A stretch of DNA of 26,421 nucleotides from a virus: the IMG/VR virus record IMGVR_UViG_3300008470_000504, positions 1 to 26,421 of that record, one strand, 5' to 3'. Shown one piece after another: positions 7,408-15,411 of the stretch (positions are counted from its first letter, which is position 1; each line of letters starts with the position of its first letter). Made by a program: the position numbers and the translations under genes. Under the pieces are notes generated by a model. The model was not told where the DNA came from and searched no databases. It saw nothing but the letters and a program-made list of their open reading frames with translations.

Positions 7408-7713
7408 ATGGTTGTATATAGTTCAGCATCTAAATATTTGGAATCAGCGACACAGGCTTGCGATAAGATAGCGAAAATAGACGCTATTATATCGGCTTTA
7501 GAAGATACAGCCCTAAAGGGTGCAGCAAACGACCACATTGAAGAATATTGGTTGGATGACGGCCAATCTAAAATCAAAACAACTTACAAAGGTGTTGACG
7601 AAATTTTTAAATCAATTAATTCTTTTTTAAAACTGAAGGAATATTGGGTTAATAAATTAAACGGCCGAGCATTTAGAATGGTTGGAAGCAAACAATTAAG
7701 AAGAGGATATTAA
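7408..7713 (+). CDS. gpW-like head-tail joining protein
   Basis: A 101-aa, mostly helical protein directly before the portal gene, the slot that gpW occupies in lambda (A-W-B). The second half carries DDGQSKIKTTYKGVDEI (residues 50-66), then a helical region and KLNGRAF (73-79). This resembles the 'DGq.k..y.s.....I..le.....lngr' pattern of gpW-type adaptors, which plug the portal after packaging. The start lies only 4 bp beyond the promoter element. The family call rests mainly on gene order, size and this pattern. Confidence 0.5.
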   Translation: MVVYSSASKYLESATQACDKIAKIDAIISALEDTALKGAANDHIEEYWLDDGQSKIKTTYKGVDEIFKSINSFLKLKEYWVNKLNGRAFRMVGSKQLRRGY

Positions 7714-7714
7714 T

Positions 7715-9301
7715 ATGGATTTATTCAAACATTTTAGAAGAGATGTAGTTGTACCTGAAATAGACGCTTCTTATGGTGGTAGTTATCGCCCTCTTTTTCA
7801 TGTTAGTTTTGATGGAGAAAAAAACACTGGAGAACTAGGTGAACCTACTGTATATCATTTAAATTATGTTTCATTAAGGGCAAGAAGTTGGCAATCTTAT
7901 TTAGATAATCCAATCACTCAAATGGTTCTTAATAGGTATGCGACTTGGATTGTTGGCAGTGGTTTAAAACTACAAAGCGAGCCAGTTAAAAGCATTATTG
8001 ACAAAGGTGTTGACACCGACAAAGTAAGTAAATCAATTGAAGACCGTTTTAAGATATTTTCATTATTACAAGATGGTGATTTTAGCGAAATAGACAATTT
8101 AAATAGAATAGCTAAAACCGCATTTATTAATAGTAAAATTGGAGGCGATGTTCTTGTTGTTTTAAGGGTTGAAAAGGGCCAATTAAATATCGAACTTGTT
8201 GACGGAGCTCATGTTGAAACACCAGTATTTAATGATAGTACATTAAAGAAAGCACCAGGTACAGAAATTAAAAACGGTATTGAAGAAAATGCCCGTGGTG
8301 AACATGTTGCCTACTGGGTAAAAGGTAAAGATTTAAAATATAATAGAATTGCAGCAAAAGGAAGCCGAACCAATAGGGAATCAGCTTTCTTGGTTTACGG
8401 GCTTCGTTATAGGTTAAATGATAATAGAGGTATTCCTTTAATTTCAACAAACCTTGAAACCATTCAAAAAATTGACAGGTACAAAGAAGCAACCGTTGGG
8501 AGTGCTGAAGAAAGAGCGAAAATAGCTTATACAATTGAGCACGCCGAAAACTCAACAGGTGAAAACCCTTTACAGGCCCGTTTAGCTACGGCATTTAATA
8601 CGGATGCAGCTCAAGAAGTTCCTACAGATATAACAGGAAAGGCACTAGCGAATGAAGTAGCTGTAAGCACTCAAAAAACTGTTTATAACATGCCTATCGG
8701 GGCAAAACTAAAGGCAACAGAAACAGATAGTGATATTAACTTTGAAGGTTTTTACAAACCCAATGTTGAATCTATTTGTAGTGCAATTGGTATTCCTCCA
8801 GAAGTAGCATTAAGCAAGTATGACAGTAACTTTTCAGCTTCTAGAGCTGCTTTAAAAGATTGGGAACATACAATTAACGTAGAAAGAAACGATTTTTCAT
8901 TCCAATTTTATAAAAAGATTTATAGTGTCTGGCTTGATTTAGAAATATTAAAAAATAGTATTCAAATGCCTGGTTACTTAAACGCTATTGCAAGCGGTGA
9001 CAAGACTACTATTTACGCTTATAAACAATGTAGATTTGTTGGAACTAACGTTCCGCATATTGACCCCGAAAAAGAAGTAAGAGCTGAAAGGTTAAAATTA
9101 GGTAAAAGTGGAGATAGTATTCCTTTAACTACTGCCGAAGCAGCTACCGAAGCTTTAAATGGTGGTGATTACACAACTAACGTTGAACAATATCAAGGCG
9201 AATTAGAGTTGGTTAAAAAGGCTGACATTTATGTTGACCCACAACCGCAACCGCGACAAGTAACTGAACCAACAAAGAAGAAAAAAGATGAAACTAAATA
9301 G
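7715..9301 (+). CDS. Portal protein, lambda gpB family
   Basis: The 528-aa product should form the dodecameric ring at the head vertex. The N-terminal region has the family pattern LRARSWQSYLDNPITQMVLNRYATWIVGSGL (residues 51-81 region), where early residues pack the portal core. Mid-protein segments include NFEGFYKPNVESICSAIGIPPEVALSKYDSNFSASRAAL (about 342-380), typical of the lambda-type portal fold. The C-terminus is lysine-rich. Length agrees with gpB (533 aa). It starts 1 bp after the gpW-like stop and its 3' end overlaps the holin-like gene by 14 bp. Confidence 0.93.
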   Translation: MDLFKHFRRDVVVPEIDASYGGSYRPLFHVSFDGEKNTGELGEPTVYHLNYVSLRARSWQSYLDNPITQMVLNRYATWIVGSGLKLQSEPVKSIIDKGVDTDKVSKSIEDRFKIFSLLQDGDFSEIDNLNRIAKTAFINSKIGGDVLVVLRVEKGQLNIELVDGAHVETPVFNDSTLKKAPGTEIKNGIEENARGEHVAYWVKGKDLKYNRIAAKGSRTNRESAFLVYGLRYRLNDNRGIPLISTNLETIQKIDRYKEATVGSAEERAKIAYTIEHAENSTGENPLQARLATAFNTDAAQEVPTDITGKALANEVAVSTQKTVYNMPIGAKLKATETDSDINFEGFYKPNVESICSAIGIPPEVALSKYDSNFSASRAALKDWEHTINVERNDFSFQFYKKIYSVWLDLEILKNSIQMPGYLNAIASGDKTTIYAYKQCRFVGTNVPHIDPEKEVRAERLKLGKSGDSIPLTTAEAATEALNGGDYTTNVEQYQGELELVKKADIYVDPQPQPRQVTEPTKKKKDETK

Positions 9302-9497
9302 TGACACAATTAACAATTTCCTAGACAGCCTAGAACAACAACCAATATTAAAAGGAGCTGTTCCCGCTGTTGCTGGGGTTGCTGTTTCTTTTTTTGAAAA
9401 TGTGGAGCAATGGCTTCGAATTACTGGTTTAGCTATTGGTATCTTAATTGGATTAGTTACTTTGTATTTAAAAATGAAACAAGCTTTTAGAGGATGA
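9288..9497 (+). CDS. Holin-like small membrane protein
   Basis: The 69-aa protein has a moderately hydrophobic stretch at 22-36 and a clear membrane segment at 43-62 (ITGLAIGILIGLVTLYL). An N-terminal polar helix and a short basic tail flank them. Size, topology and the overlap with the following DUF5675 gene suggest a holin or a holin-like regulator of lysis. It overlaps the end of the portal gene by 14 bp. The function is inferred from context, since small membrane proteins have many roles. Confidence 0.55.
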   Translation: MKLNSDTINNFLDSLEQQPILKGAVPAVAGVAVSFFENVEQWLRITGLAIGILIGLVTLYLKMKQAFRG

Positions 9498-9994
9498 ATT
9501 CACATTTACTTATATTAAGGCGTGACTTATATAGTAATGACACCACTTTGGGTGACATGAGTTATATTCAACACGATTCAATCGAAATACCTTTCGGTCA
9601 CAGCTTAGAAGATACGGTTAGGGCCAACGGGATAAAAGTATATGGAGATACAGCTATTCCAGCCACAGAAATAGGTGAGGAGTATTTTGTTGATATAAGA
9701 ATAAGCCCCAAATATGGAGAAGTAGTTGTTTTTTATACACATAAAGAACTATTAGCTAATGGTGAATTTAAATATATTCTTAATTATAAAGGTATAAGGT
9801 TTGAATATATATTGGGCCACGGAGGAAACCACCATAAGGATACGATGGGGTGTGTTTTGGTTGCCAAAACAAGAAATGACGCTAATATGTCAATACAAGG
9901 TTCTTTGAAAAAAGAACTCGTTGCACTGGTTAAGAAATTACAAGAAACTTGTGACGTTCGTTTACGGGTTATAAATAAACCACAAAAGAAATAA
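9494..9994 (+). CDS. DUF5675 protein, possible peptidoglycan enzyme
   Basis: The 166-aa product has the layout of DUF5675. An N-terminal strand LLILRRDLYSNDTTLGDM comes first, then HSLEDTVR (36-43), a middle RISPKYG (69-75), and the hallmark GHGGNHHKDTMGCVLVA at 108-124. The His109 and Gly-Cys (119-120) arrangement recalls the HGxx..S/T-x-GC motif of YkuD L,D-transpeptidases, so a cell-wall role during lysis is plausible. It overlaps the holin-like gene by 4 bp and precedes another two-TM protein. Family assignment is fairly secure; enzymatic activity is inference. Confidence 0.7.
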   Translation: MNSHLLILRRDLYSNDTTLGDMSYIQHDSIEIPFGHSLEDTVRANGIKVYGDTAIPATEIGEEYFVDIRISPKYGEVVVFYTHKELLANGEFKYILNYKGIRFEYILGHGGNHHKDTMGCVLVAKTRNDANMSIQGSLKKELVALVKKLQETCDVRLRVINKPQKK

Positions 9995-9996
9995 TT

Positions 9997-10344
9997 ATGG
10001 CAGTAGACCCGATTACAGCATGGGCGAAAGTCTTTCAAGGTGTTACTAAGGTTGTTAATACTGGTTTAACATTGGTAGGCGACAAAACCCGTGACGGTGG
10101 CGACAGCGTTATTAAAGAAGTTGACCGTGACTCAGATGCAAAAGGTATTTTTAAAATAAGTAGTAAACGAGTTTTAAATATTACAGGTTCTGGCGGTGCT
10201 ATTATTTATGGAATGGGTTATTTAACCAAAGCAAGCACAGAACAAGATAAATGGGTTGGTTTGTTTTTAATACTTGGAGGCATGTTTTACAGTTTGTCCA
10301 TGACTTATATAACTTATTTGACGGAAAAAGCTAAAAAAGTATAA
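9997..10344 (+). CDS. Two-TM protein of the lysis cassette
   Basis: This 115-aa protein has a polar N-terminus with a charged VDRDSD segment (42-47) and two membrane segments, about 60-76 (glycine-rich) and 87-107. It ends in a short lysine tail. It follows the DUF5675 gene by 2 bp and is the last gene before the promoter element at 10374. A second holin, antiholin or spanin-like role is possible. No lipobox or signal peptide supports a classical spanin. I do not recognise the family. Confidence 0.55.
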   Translation: MAVDPITAWAKVFQGVTKVVNTGLTLVGDKTRDGGDSVIKEVDRDSDAKGIFKISSKRVLNITGSGGAIIYGMGYLTKASTEQDKWVGLFLILGGMFYSLSMTYITYLTEKAKKV

Positions 10345-10373
10345 AAAAATTTATTGTGTATTTGTAATTTATA

Positions 10374-10381
10374 TATATTTG
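10374..10381 (+). promoter_or_regulatory. Promoter -7 element for the head genes
   Basis: TATATTTG matches TAnnTTTG. A TTG at 10354-10356 is 17 bp upstream and could serve as a weak -33. The 10-mer ATTTGTTAAA (10377-10386) recurs exactly at 17929-17938, at the sheath promoter. The ATG at 10388 is 6 bp after the element, so the message would have an extremely short leader. Confidence 0.5.
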
Positions 10382-10387
10382 TTAAAT

Positions 10388-11386
10388 ATGCCAAAGGAAA
10401 TATTATTATACGGTGAAATTTATAGTCATTCAAGTGTTGAGTTTATCAATGCTATAAATGAACTACCTGATAGTGAAGACTTGGTTGTTAGAGTTAATAC
10501 TGGTGGTGGAAGCCCTGAGTATGGTTTTGGCATGGCTGCAAAGTTTCAAGAATTTAAAGGAAATAAACTTGTAAAGGTTGACGGCAAAGCTCATTCAACT
10601 GGTTTTTTCTTCTTAGCTTATGCTGACCAAGTAGAATCTCTTGATGTTAGTGAATTCTTACTACACAGAGCAGCTTATCCAGATTGGTTTGAATCTTCTG
10701 AATACTTTACATCGGAATTAAAAGCAAACTTAGAGAGAGTAAATAAATCTTTAAGAAGTGCAGTTGAAGCAAAAATAGACGTTGCAAAGTTTGAAGAACT
10801 TAAAGGTGTTAAATTAAAAGATATATTTTCTCCAGATGCTAGAATAGAAGTTATTCTAACAGCAAAGGAAGCGAAACAAATAGGTTTGATTAATAAAATT
10901 AACAAGTTAACCCCAACAAAGAAAGCTCAAATAGATGCTAGAATTGTTGAAATGGCTGCTAATTACATTCCTACACAAGAAACTAAAAAGCCAATTGAGG
11001 CTAAAAAAGAAATTACAAATAATAATAATCAAAATAATAATAAGATGACTAAAGATGAATTAAAAGCTAATCATCCTGACGTTTATAGCCAAGTTTTCAA
11101 CGCTGGTTCTGAATCTGGGATTACAGCTGAAAAAGATAGAGTTGGTTCTTGGATGGTTTTTGTTGATGCTGATGCTAAAGCGGTGACCGCTGGTATTGCA
11201 GAAGGAAAACAATTAAGTGCAACATCTATGGCTGAATTGAATAGAAAAGCAGTAAGCGCAGCAGCTTTGACAGCTTCTGAAGCTGAAAATGCTCCAGTAG
11301 TACCAACAGAAGCTCCAGCTGTAATAGAAGCTACAGAAACTGAAGCTTTTGATAAAGAATTAGCTAACATATTAAAAACTAAATAA
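10388..11386 (+). CDS. ClpP-like prohead protease fused to scaffold
   Basis: With the ATG at 10388 the protein is 332 aa. A TTG at 10379 lies inside the promoter element and is an unlikely start. Residues 1-190 form a ClpP/S14-like protease: VNTGGGSPEYG (36-46), nucleophile Ser70 in KAHSTGF, and His93 in EFLLHRAA. An Asn-rich linker leads to a C-terminal domain beginning MTKDELKANHPDVY and containing DRVGSWMVFVDAD, typical of Mu gpI-type protease/scaffold proteins. It should cleave scaffold and capsid precursors during head assembly. The third catalytic residue is not obvious. Confidence 0.85.
   Translation: MPKEILLYGEIYSHSSVEFINAINELPDSEDLVVRVNTGGGSPEYGFGMAAKFQEFKGNKLVKVDGKAHSTGFFFLAYADQVESLDVSEFLLHRAAYPDWFESSEYFTSELKANLERVNKSLRSAVEAKIDVAKFEELKGVKLKDIFSPDARIEVILTAKEAKQIGLINKINKLTPTKKAQIDARIVEMAANYIPTQETKKPIEAKKEITNNNNQNNNKMTKDELKANHPDVYSQVFNAGSESGITAEKDRVGSWMVFVDADAKAVTAGIAEGKQLSATSMAELNRKAVSAAALTASEAENAPVVPTEAPAVIEATETEAFDKELANILKTK
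11045..11386 (+). CDS. Nested scaffolding protein from an internal start
   Basis: An ATG at 11045, in frame with the protease, would yield a 113-aa protein equal to its C-terminal domain. In Mu (gpI/Z) and lambda (C/Nu3) the scaffold is made this way. The codons before the ATG encode an Asn-rich linker in an A-rich stretch (11018-11043), which suits Bacteroidetes initiation that often lacks a Shine-Dalgarno sequence. The protein is helical and alanine-rich with an acidic end, as scaffolds are. Internal initiation is inference from the analogues. Confidence 0.5.
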   Translation: MTKDELKANHPDVYSQVFNAGSESGITAEKDRVGSWMVFVDADAKAVTAGIAEGKQLSATSMAELNRKAVSAAALTASEAENAPVVPTEAPAVIEATETEAFDKELANILKTK

Positions 11387-11388
11387 TC

Positions 11389-11832
11389 ATGAGTGTTACA
11401 GAAGTATTAAACACTGGTAATCAAGCTCATTTTGATTACGATGTTTCGAAAATATTTGTATTTGGAAACAAATACGATGGTGCTACCCTTTTAAATGGTA
11501 GTGGTGGAATTAAAAGCTTTTTACCTGGTACATTACTTGGAAGAATCAGCGCATCTTTAAAACTTGTTCCTTTGGCTTCAGGTGCTACAGATGGTTCTGA
11601 AAAACCAGTAGGTATCTTATTGACTTCGGTTAATGACTTAGGTATTGCAGGAGAACAAGTTGTTGATTACTGTATCTTTGGAGAGGTAGTTCAAGAAAAA
11701 GTTATTTTAGACGGAGCTGACACTTTAGACACTTTAATCGGTGGAGTTACTATTGGTGACTTAGTGCAATCTTCTACGATGGGAATTAAGCTTGTAGAAA
11801 GCGATGAATTAACTGGTTTTGATAACCAATAA
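11389..11832 (+). CDS. Head decoration protein, lambda D-like
   Basis: The 147-aa product contains FLPGTLLGRISASLKLVPL (residues 45-63) and ATDGSEKPVGILL (66-78), a signature of D-like head decoration proteins. These trimerise on the capsid surface and stabilise the packaged head. A beta-rich C-terminal part follows. The gene starts 2 bp after the protease stop and is followed at 11 bp by the capsid gene, the usual C-D-E order. The N-terminal 40 residues are longer and less typical. Confidence 0.85.
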   Translation: MSVTEVLNTGNQAHFDYDVSKIFVFGNKYDGATLLNGSGGIKSFLPGTLLGRISASLKLVPLASGATDGSEKPVGILLTSVNDLGIAGEQVVDYCIFGEVVQEKVILDGADTLDTLIGGVTIGDLVQSSTMGIKLVESDELTGFDNQ

Positions 11833-11843
11833 AAAATAAAAAA

Positions 11844-12914
11844 ATGTCTACGATAACTACCGTTGATGCAAGAGGAAGGTTTACAAAACAACTTGTTGCT
11901 ATATACAAAGAAAGAGTAATGACAACAGCGTTTTTGCGTTCGTTTTTTACTACAAAAGAATCTGATACAAAACAAATTTCAATTGAAGTTCAACGTGGAA
12001 CTGAAAAAATTGCTGTTGATGTTGAAAGAGGAACAGAAGGAAATAGAAATCAATTTTCTAAATCAAGTGAGAAGATATTTGTACCACCATATTACCGTGA
12101 GTACTTTGATGCAACTTCACTAGATTTTTATGACAGACTATTTACTGAAAATGGAACTGTTGATGCTACAAGCTTTTCACAATGGTTGTCTACAGTTGTT
12201 GAGAAATTGGCAATGTTGCAAGATAAAATCGAAAGAGCTTACGAATTACAATGTGCTCAAGTTTTTCAAACTGGTATTGTAACCCTTGAAAAAGGAACAA
12301 ACATTGATTACAAACGTAAAGCGGCTTCATTAGTTGATTTAGGTGCTGGAAATTACTTTGCTGATGCAGGTGTTAACCCTTATACAACACTAGAAGCTGC
12401 TGGAACATTTATTAGAACAAAAGGTAAATCGTCAGGAAATATCTTTAATGTCATAATGGGTGGAAATGCTTACAGTGATTTTGAAGAAAACCCAATTGTA
12501 AAAGAGAGAGCTGATATCAGAAGAATCTCTTTAGACTCTATTAGACAACCACAAAGGGAAGCAACTGGTGGTGTTTTACAGGGTGAAGTTAGTGCTGGCC
12601 CTTATAGATTTAGATTATGGACTTACCCTGAGTATTACGATACTAAAACGGTTGAAAATAATGCTTATATTGACCCTAAGAAAATAATCATTTTACCAGA
12701 AGCTCCTAAATTTGTTTTAGCGTTCGCAGCTGTACCTCAATTAATGGGAAAAACTGCTGAAGTAGGTGCTGGATTATCTTCTAAAAGAGGTGCGTATTTA
12801 GTTGGTGAGTATTTAGACGAAAGAAACACTTCTCACGATATAGATATCAAATCGGCTGGTGTTGCAATACCAGTTTCAATTGACCAGTTATACACTGCGA
12901 AAGTAGTAGCTTAA
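11844..12914 (+). CDS. Major capsid protein, lambda gpE family
   Basis: The 356-aa protein (lambda gpE is 341 aa) has the features of the gpE HK97-fold family. These are an N-terminal TTAFLRSFFTTKE segment, the E-loop region IEVQRGTEKIAVDVERGTEGN (about 48-68), and PYYREYFDATSLDFYDRLF (83-101). Further on come FNVIMGGNAYSDF and the strand RFRLWTYPEYYDT. It is flanked by the decoration gene and a strong terminator, which fits a highly expressed product. The start ATG follows an A-rich tract without a clear Shine-Dalgarno sequence. Confidence 0.93.
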   Translation: MSTITTVDARGRFTKQLVAIYKERVMTTAFLRSFFTTKESDTKQISIEVQRGTEKIAVDVERGTEGNRNQFSKSSEKIFVPPYYREYFDATSLDFYDRLFTENGTVDATSFSQWLSTVVEKLAMLQDKIERAYELQCAQVFQTGIVTLEKGTNIDYKRKAASLVDLGAGNYFADAGVNPYTTLEAAGTFIRTKGKSSGNIFNVIMGGNAYSDFEENPIVKERADIRRISLDSIRQPQREATGGVLQGEVSAGPYRFRLWTYPEYYDTKTVENNAYIDPKKIIILPEAPKFVLAFAAVPQLMGKTAEVGAGLSSKRGAYLVGEYLDERNTSHDIDIKSAGVAIPVSIDQLYTAKVVA

Positions 12915-12927
12915 TAATATTAATTTT

Positions 12928-12960
12928 AAAAGCCCACTTATTCAATAAGTGGGCTTTTTT
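12928..12960 (+). terminator. Strong terminator after the capsid gene
   Basis: AAAAGCCCACTTA (12928-12940) pairs perfectly with TAAGTGGGCTTTT (12946-12958) around a 5-nt loop, followed by TT. No clear TAnnTTTG promoter lies between it and the next gene at 12975. Downstream neck genes are therefore probably expressed by partial readthrough, giving more capsid than neck protein. Confidence 0.9.
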
Positions 12961-12974
12961 ATAAACTTAAAATC

Positions 12975-13376
12975 ATGGGTAGAAAATATAAAGTAATTGC
13001 GCTTTCTTTAGGCGGTTTAAGAAATAAAGTTTTTAATAGTGGTGAAGTTATTGACGAATCTGCTTTTGGTTCACAAAATATTGCTCAATTAGTAAAAGGT
13101 GGTTTTATTAAAGAAAACTCAGTAAAAACTGCAAGCGTTAAAGATACGGTTGAAATGATTCAAAATGCTGAATCAATTGAAGGTGTAGATAAAATTATTG
13201 GTGATGATTCTAGAGCTGGTGTTATAAAGGCTGGTGAAGATAAAATTGAAGAATTTTTAATGACTTCTATTGAAGAAGCTCAAAACGAAAGTCAATTATC
13301 TGCTTTAAACCAAGAAATAATGAACGAAGATGTTCTTGTTGCTTTTGAGGCTAAAAAAGAAGAATTCACTGCTTAA
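12975..13376 (+). CDS. Conserved neck-region protein of unknown function
   Basis: The 133-aa protein begins with KYKVIALSLGGLRNKVFNSGEVIDESAF, followed by LVKGGFIKE (about 39-47). This short SH3-like or beta-hairpin module is common in small phage head-completion proteins. The rest is acidic and helical and probably unstructured in part. It begins 15 bp after the capsid terminator and is followed after 12 bp by the interrupted joining protein gene. Position argues for a head-completion or capsid-associated role, but I cannot name the family. Confidence 0.7.
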   Translation: MGRKYKVIALSLGGLRNKVFNSGEVIDESAFGSQNIAQLVKGGFIKENSVKTASVKDTVEMIQNAESIEGVDKIIGDDSRAGVIKAGEDKIEEFLMTSIEEAQNESQLSALNQEIMNEDVLVAFEAKKEEFTA

Positions 13377-13388
13377 TAATTAAATCTA

Positions 13389-13766
13389 ATGAGCTTGATT
13401 GAACAAGCCAAACAAGATTGGCAGGATATTACAACAGATTTGTGTGGTTTTGGGGTTGTTATTAATTTAACAACACCCACAAACTCGCAAACCCTTTAAA
13501 TAAAAGGGTTACATTCTAAACATCATATTGGAATTGATACTGACGGCAATGTGGTTAATACTAAAAATGCTCACATTAGCTTCAGCGAACAACAATTGAT
13601 TGACGCTTTGTACCCTTATAGAAATACAGGCGATGAGGTGGCTTTATTTAACCACAAAATTGATGTAAAAGATAGTACTGGAAATATTAAAAATTATGTT
13701 ATACGAGAATGGTTTCCAGATGAAACTATTGGCGTTATACTTTGCATTTTAGGAGACTTTGAATAA
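13389..13766 (+). pseudogene. Head-tail joining protein gene with in-frame TAA
   Basis: One continuous reading frame encodes 125 codons typical of a small head-tail adaptor: MSLIEQAKQDWQDI, then FGVVINLTTP, KGLHSKHHIGID, VNTKNAHISFSEQQL, and WFPDETIGVILCILGDFE. TAA at 13497-13499 splits codon 37 from the rest, with no change of frame. The part before is 36 codons. After it, the only start is a weak GTG at 13551, which would lose the KGLHSKHH region. Gene order puts it in the lambda FII-like slot. This could be a true nonsense mutation, a sequencing error or readthrough. Elsewhere TAA clearly works as a stop, so reassignment is unlikely. Confidence 0.75.
13452..13510 (+). other. Two hairpins around the in-frame stop
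   Basis: GGGGTTGTTA (13452-13461) pairs with TAACAAC-A-CCC (13468-13478), 10 bp with one bulged A. AACCCTTT (13490-13497) pairs perfectly with AAAGGGTT (13503-13510), leaving AAATA as the loop. The TAA at 13497-13499 sits at the top of this stem. There is no T run, so neither is a terminator. A role in stop-codon recoding is speculative. Confidence 0.4.
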
Positions 13767-14365
13767 TGGCATTAATCACAAACATAATACCAGCGCAAAA
13801 CTTTGAAGTAATTCGTGATGCGATTGGTTTTGTATTGGCTGAAGAATTAGCTAATCAATTCGCATTAACATCAGACGAAGATTTAAACGCAAAAGTATGG
13901 ATAGAAAGGATATTACCTTTTCATCATACCGATGTTCCAGCTGTAAACGTATTATTTAACGGTGGTAACTACACACAACAAACCACAATAAACAGTGACG
14001 GTGATTATACTTATTTTATTGATGTTTATCATAGTGCTAAAACTTCGGCTACTAAAGATGGAGATAAAACCGCATCAATTAAACTCCACAAGTTACTGGG
14101 AGTATGTCGGGCGATTTTAGAGAACCCAATTTACAGAACGTTAGGAATTGCCCCGCCTTCACTACAACACACCTCAGTCACTACAATATCAATAGCAGAC
14201 GCAAAAGATAATCAAGATGCGGTTAGTGTTATGATGGGCCGTTTGACTTTTAATGTTAGAGCCTGTGAAACTACTAAATTGGCTGACGGATTGGCTCTTT
14301 TTTCTTCTACTACAACTGTTAAACTAGGAAACACCGATAAAGGTTATATCTTTATACAAGAATAA
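13766..14365 (+). CDS. Tail completion or terminator protein
   Basis: The 199-aa protein carries VWIERILPFHHTDVPAVNVLFNGGNY (residues 45-70) and TYFIDVYHSAKTS (81-94). An alpha/beta core then continues to a terminal domain (GRLTFNVRACET). This profile, with the slot directly before the tail genes, fits tail terminator or tail completion proteins (lambda gpU/Z or Mu neck equivalents) that cap the tube. Its ATG overlaps the preceding stop by one base and its own stop overlaps the next gene. The assignment is from context and pattern, not a firm family match. Confidence 0.6.
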   Translation: MALITNIIPAQNFEVIRDAIGFVLAEELANQFALTSDEDLNAKVWIERILPFHHTDVPAVNVLFNGGNYTQQTTINSDGDYTYFIDVYHSAKTSATKDGDKTASIKLHKLLGVCRAILENPIYRTLGIAPPSLQHTSVTTISIADAKDNQDAVSVMMGRLTFNVRACETTKLADGLALFSSTTTVKLGNTDKGYIFIQE

Positions 14366-15411
14366 TGGCTGGAACAACTATCATACGAAAACTTTCAAAC
14401 GGCAATGTATTTGTTGACAAAGGTGGTGACGGTGATTATTCATTTGCTCCAGATAAAGACGTTTACAATTTACCCGAAAGAGTTGGGATTGAAGTACGCC
14501 ACAAAAACGGTTCAAGACAAGCTGTTTTCCTAGTAGACGAGGTTGACAAAGTTGTGCGAAAAGACGGTACAGAAGTATCTATAAATGATGCAAGTACTTT
14601 ATTCAACGAACTGATTAACTTTTTTTTTTTTAAATTAGCATCTGGTGGAAGTGGTACTGGTCAAGGTTATATTGGAGTTTTTCAAGATTTTAATGCTCTT
14701 ATAACTGCACACCCTACAGCTGATTTATATGATTTAGCATACGTCGAAAATAGTCAAGGAACCGCCTGGTTGCCTGGCTCAATGCTTGGAACGTATTACA
14801 GCAAAGGAACATATTTATGGAATGGTACAGCTTGGGAATCGGGTGTTGACGAAATTTCACAACAGCTTGAAGACAATATAAACGATATTATATTTTTAAA
14901 TAATACTATTGTTTTACATATTGGTGACTTAAATAATCCGCACGACACCAGCTTGTCAAACTTAACCGATATACCTGCTATTCCTAATGATGGAAATGAT
15001 TATGTATTGGTTGAAAATAGTAACGCTGTTACATGGCAAGAAGATAAAGGTTCTTCTTTATTGGCTGTAGTTGATGTTGATTGTACTTTGGTTGGTGGTC
15101 ATGTTATTTATACGGTTCCTACTGGTAAAAAAATATTTTTCAACCATGCTTATGGGTTATTAAAAACTGTTAGCGGGGGTTCTGGTATTGCTAAGAATCC
15201 AAAAGTTAGCATTGGAGTAAATGGAGCTAGTGATTTATATTCAAATACAAGAATTGTGGGTGTTAATTCTGTAAATGATTATTATCATTTTAATAGCTCT
15301 GGAAATAAAAGATTAGCTGATTCTACAAACACAATTGATTTATTAGTAAATTTACAAAGTAATGCAATAGCATACGTTTTAACAATTTATATATACGGAA
15401 ATGAGTACTAA
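14365..15411 (+). CDS. Fibre-like structural protein A
   Basis: A 348-aa modular protein. Residues 1-90 form a beta-rich N-terminal domain. Residues 100-160 resemble Bacteroidetes phage fibre modules (GVFQDFNALITAHPT...LYDLAYVENSQGTAWLPG...YLWNGTAWESG). A helical stretch (161-190) leads to a short PHDTSLSNLTDIPAIP segment. The C-terminal domain (about 231-348: YTVPTGKK, TVSGGSG, YSNTRIVG, YYHFNSSG) is paralogous to that of the next gene. Twelve consecutive T (14620-14631) encode FFFF and could be a slippage point. It is probably a surface fibre or decoration. Its site between neck and sheath genes is unusual, so it may attach to head or collar. Confidence 0.65.
   Translation: MAGTTIIRKLSNGNVFVDKGGDGDYSFAPDKDVYNLPERVGIEVRHKNGSRQAVFLVDEVDKVVRKDGTEVSINDASTLFNELINFFFFKLASGGSGTGQGYIGVFQDFNALITAHPTADLYDLAYVENSQGTAWLPGSMLGTYYSKGTYLWNGTAWESGVDEISQQLEDNINDIIFLNNTIVLHIGDLNNPHDTSLSNLTDIPAIPNDGNDYVLVENSNAVTWQEDKGSSLLAVVDVDCTLVGGHVIYTVPTGKKIFFNHAYGLLKTVSGGSGIAKNPKVSIGVNGASDLYSNTRIVGVNSVNDYYHFNSSGNKRLADSTNTIDLLVNLQSNAIAYVLTIYIYGNEY

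Noticed and set aside
10379-10387. TTG start at 10379 for the protease gene
   Set aside because: The TTG is part of the TAnnTTTG promoter element; the ATG at 10388 begins directly at the conserved protease strand.
13551-13766. Independent small gene starting at GTG 13551
   Set aside because: Its upstream codons continue in the same frame with family-like sequence across the TAA, so it is the rest of the 13389 gene.
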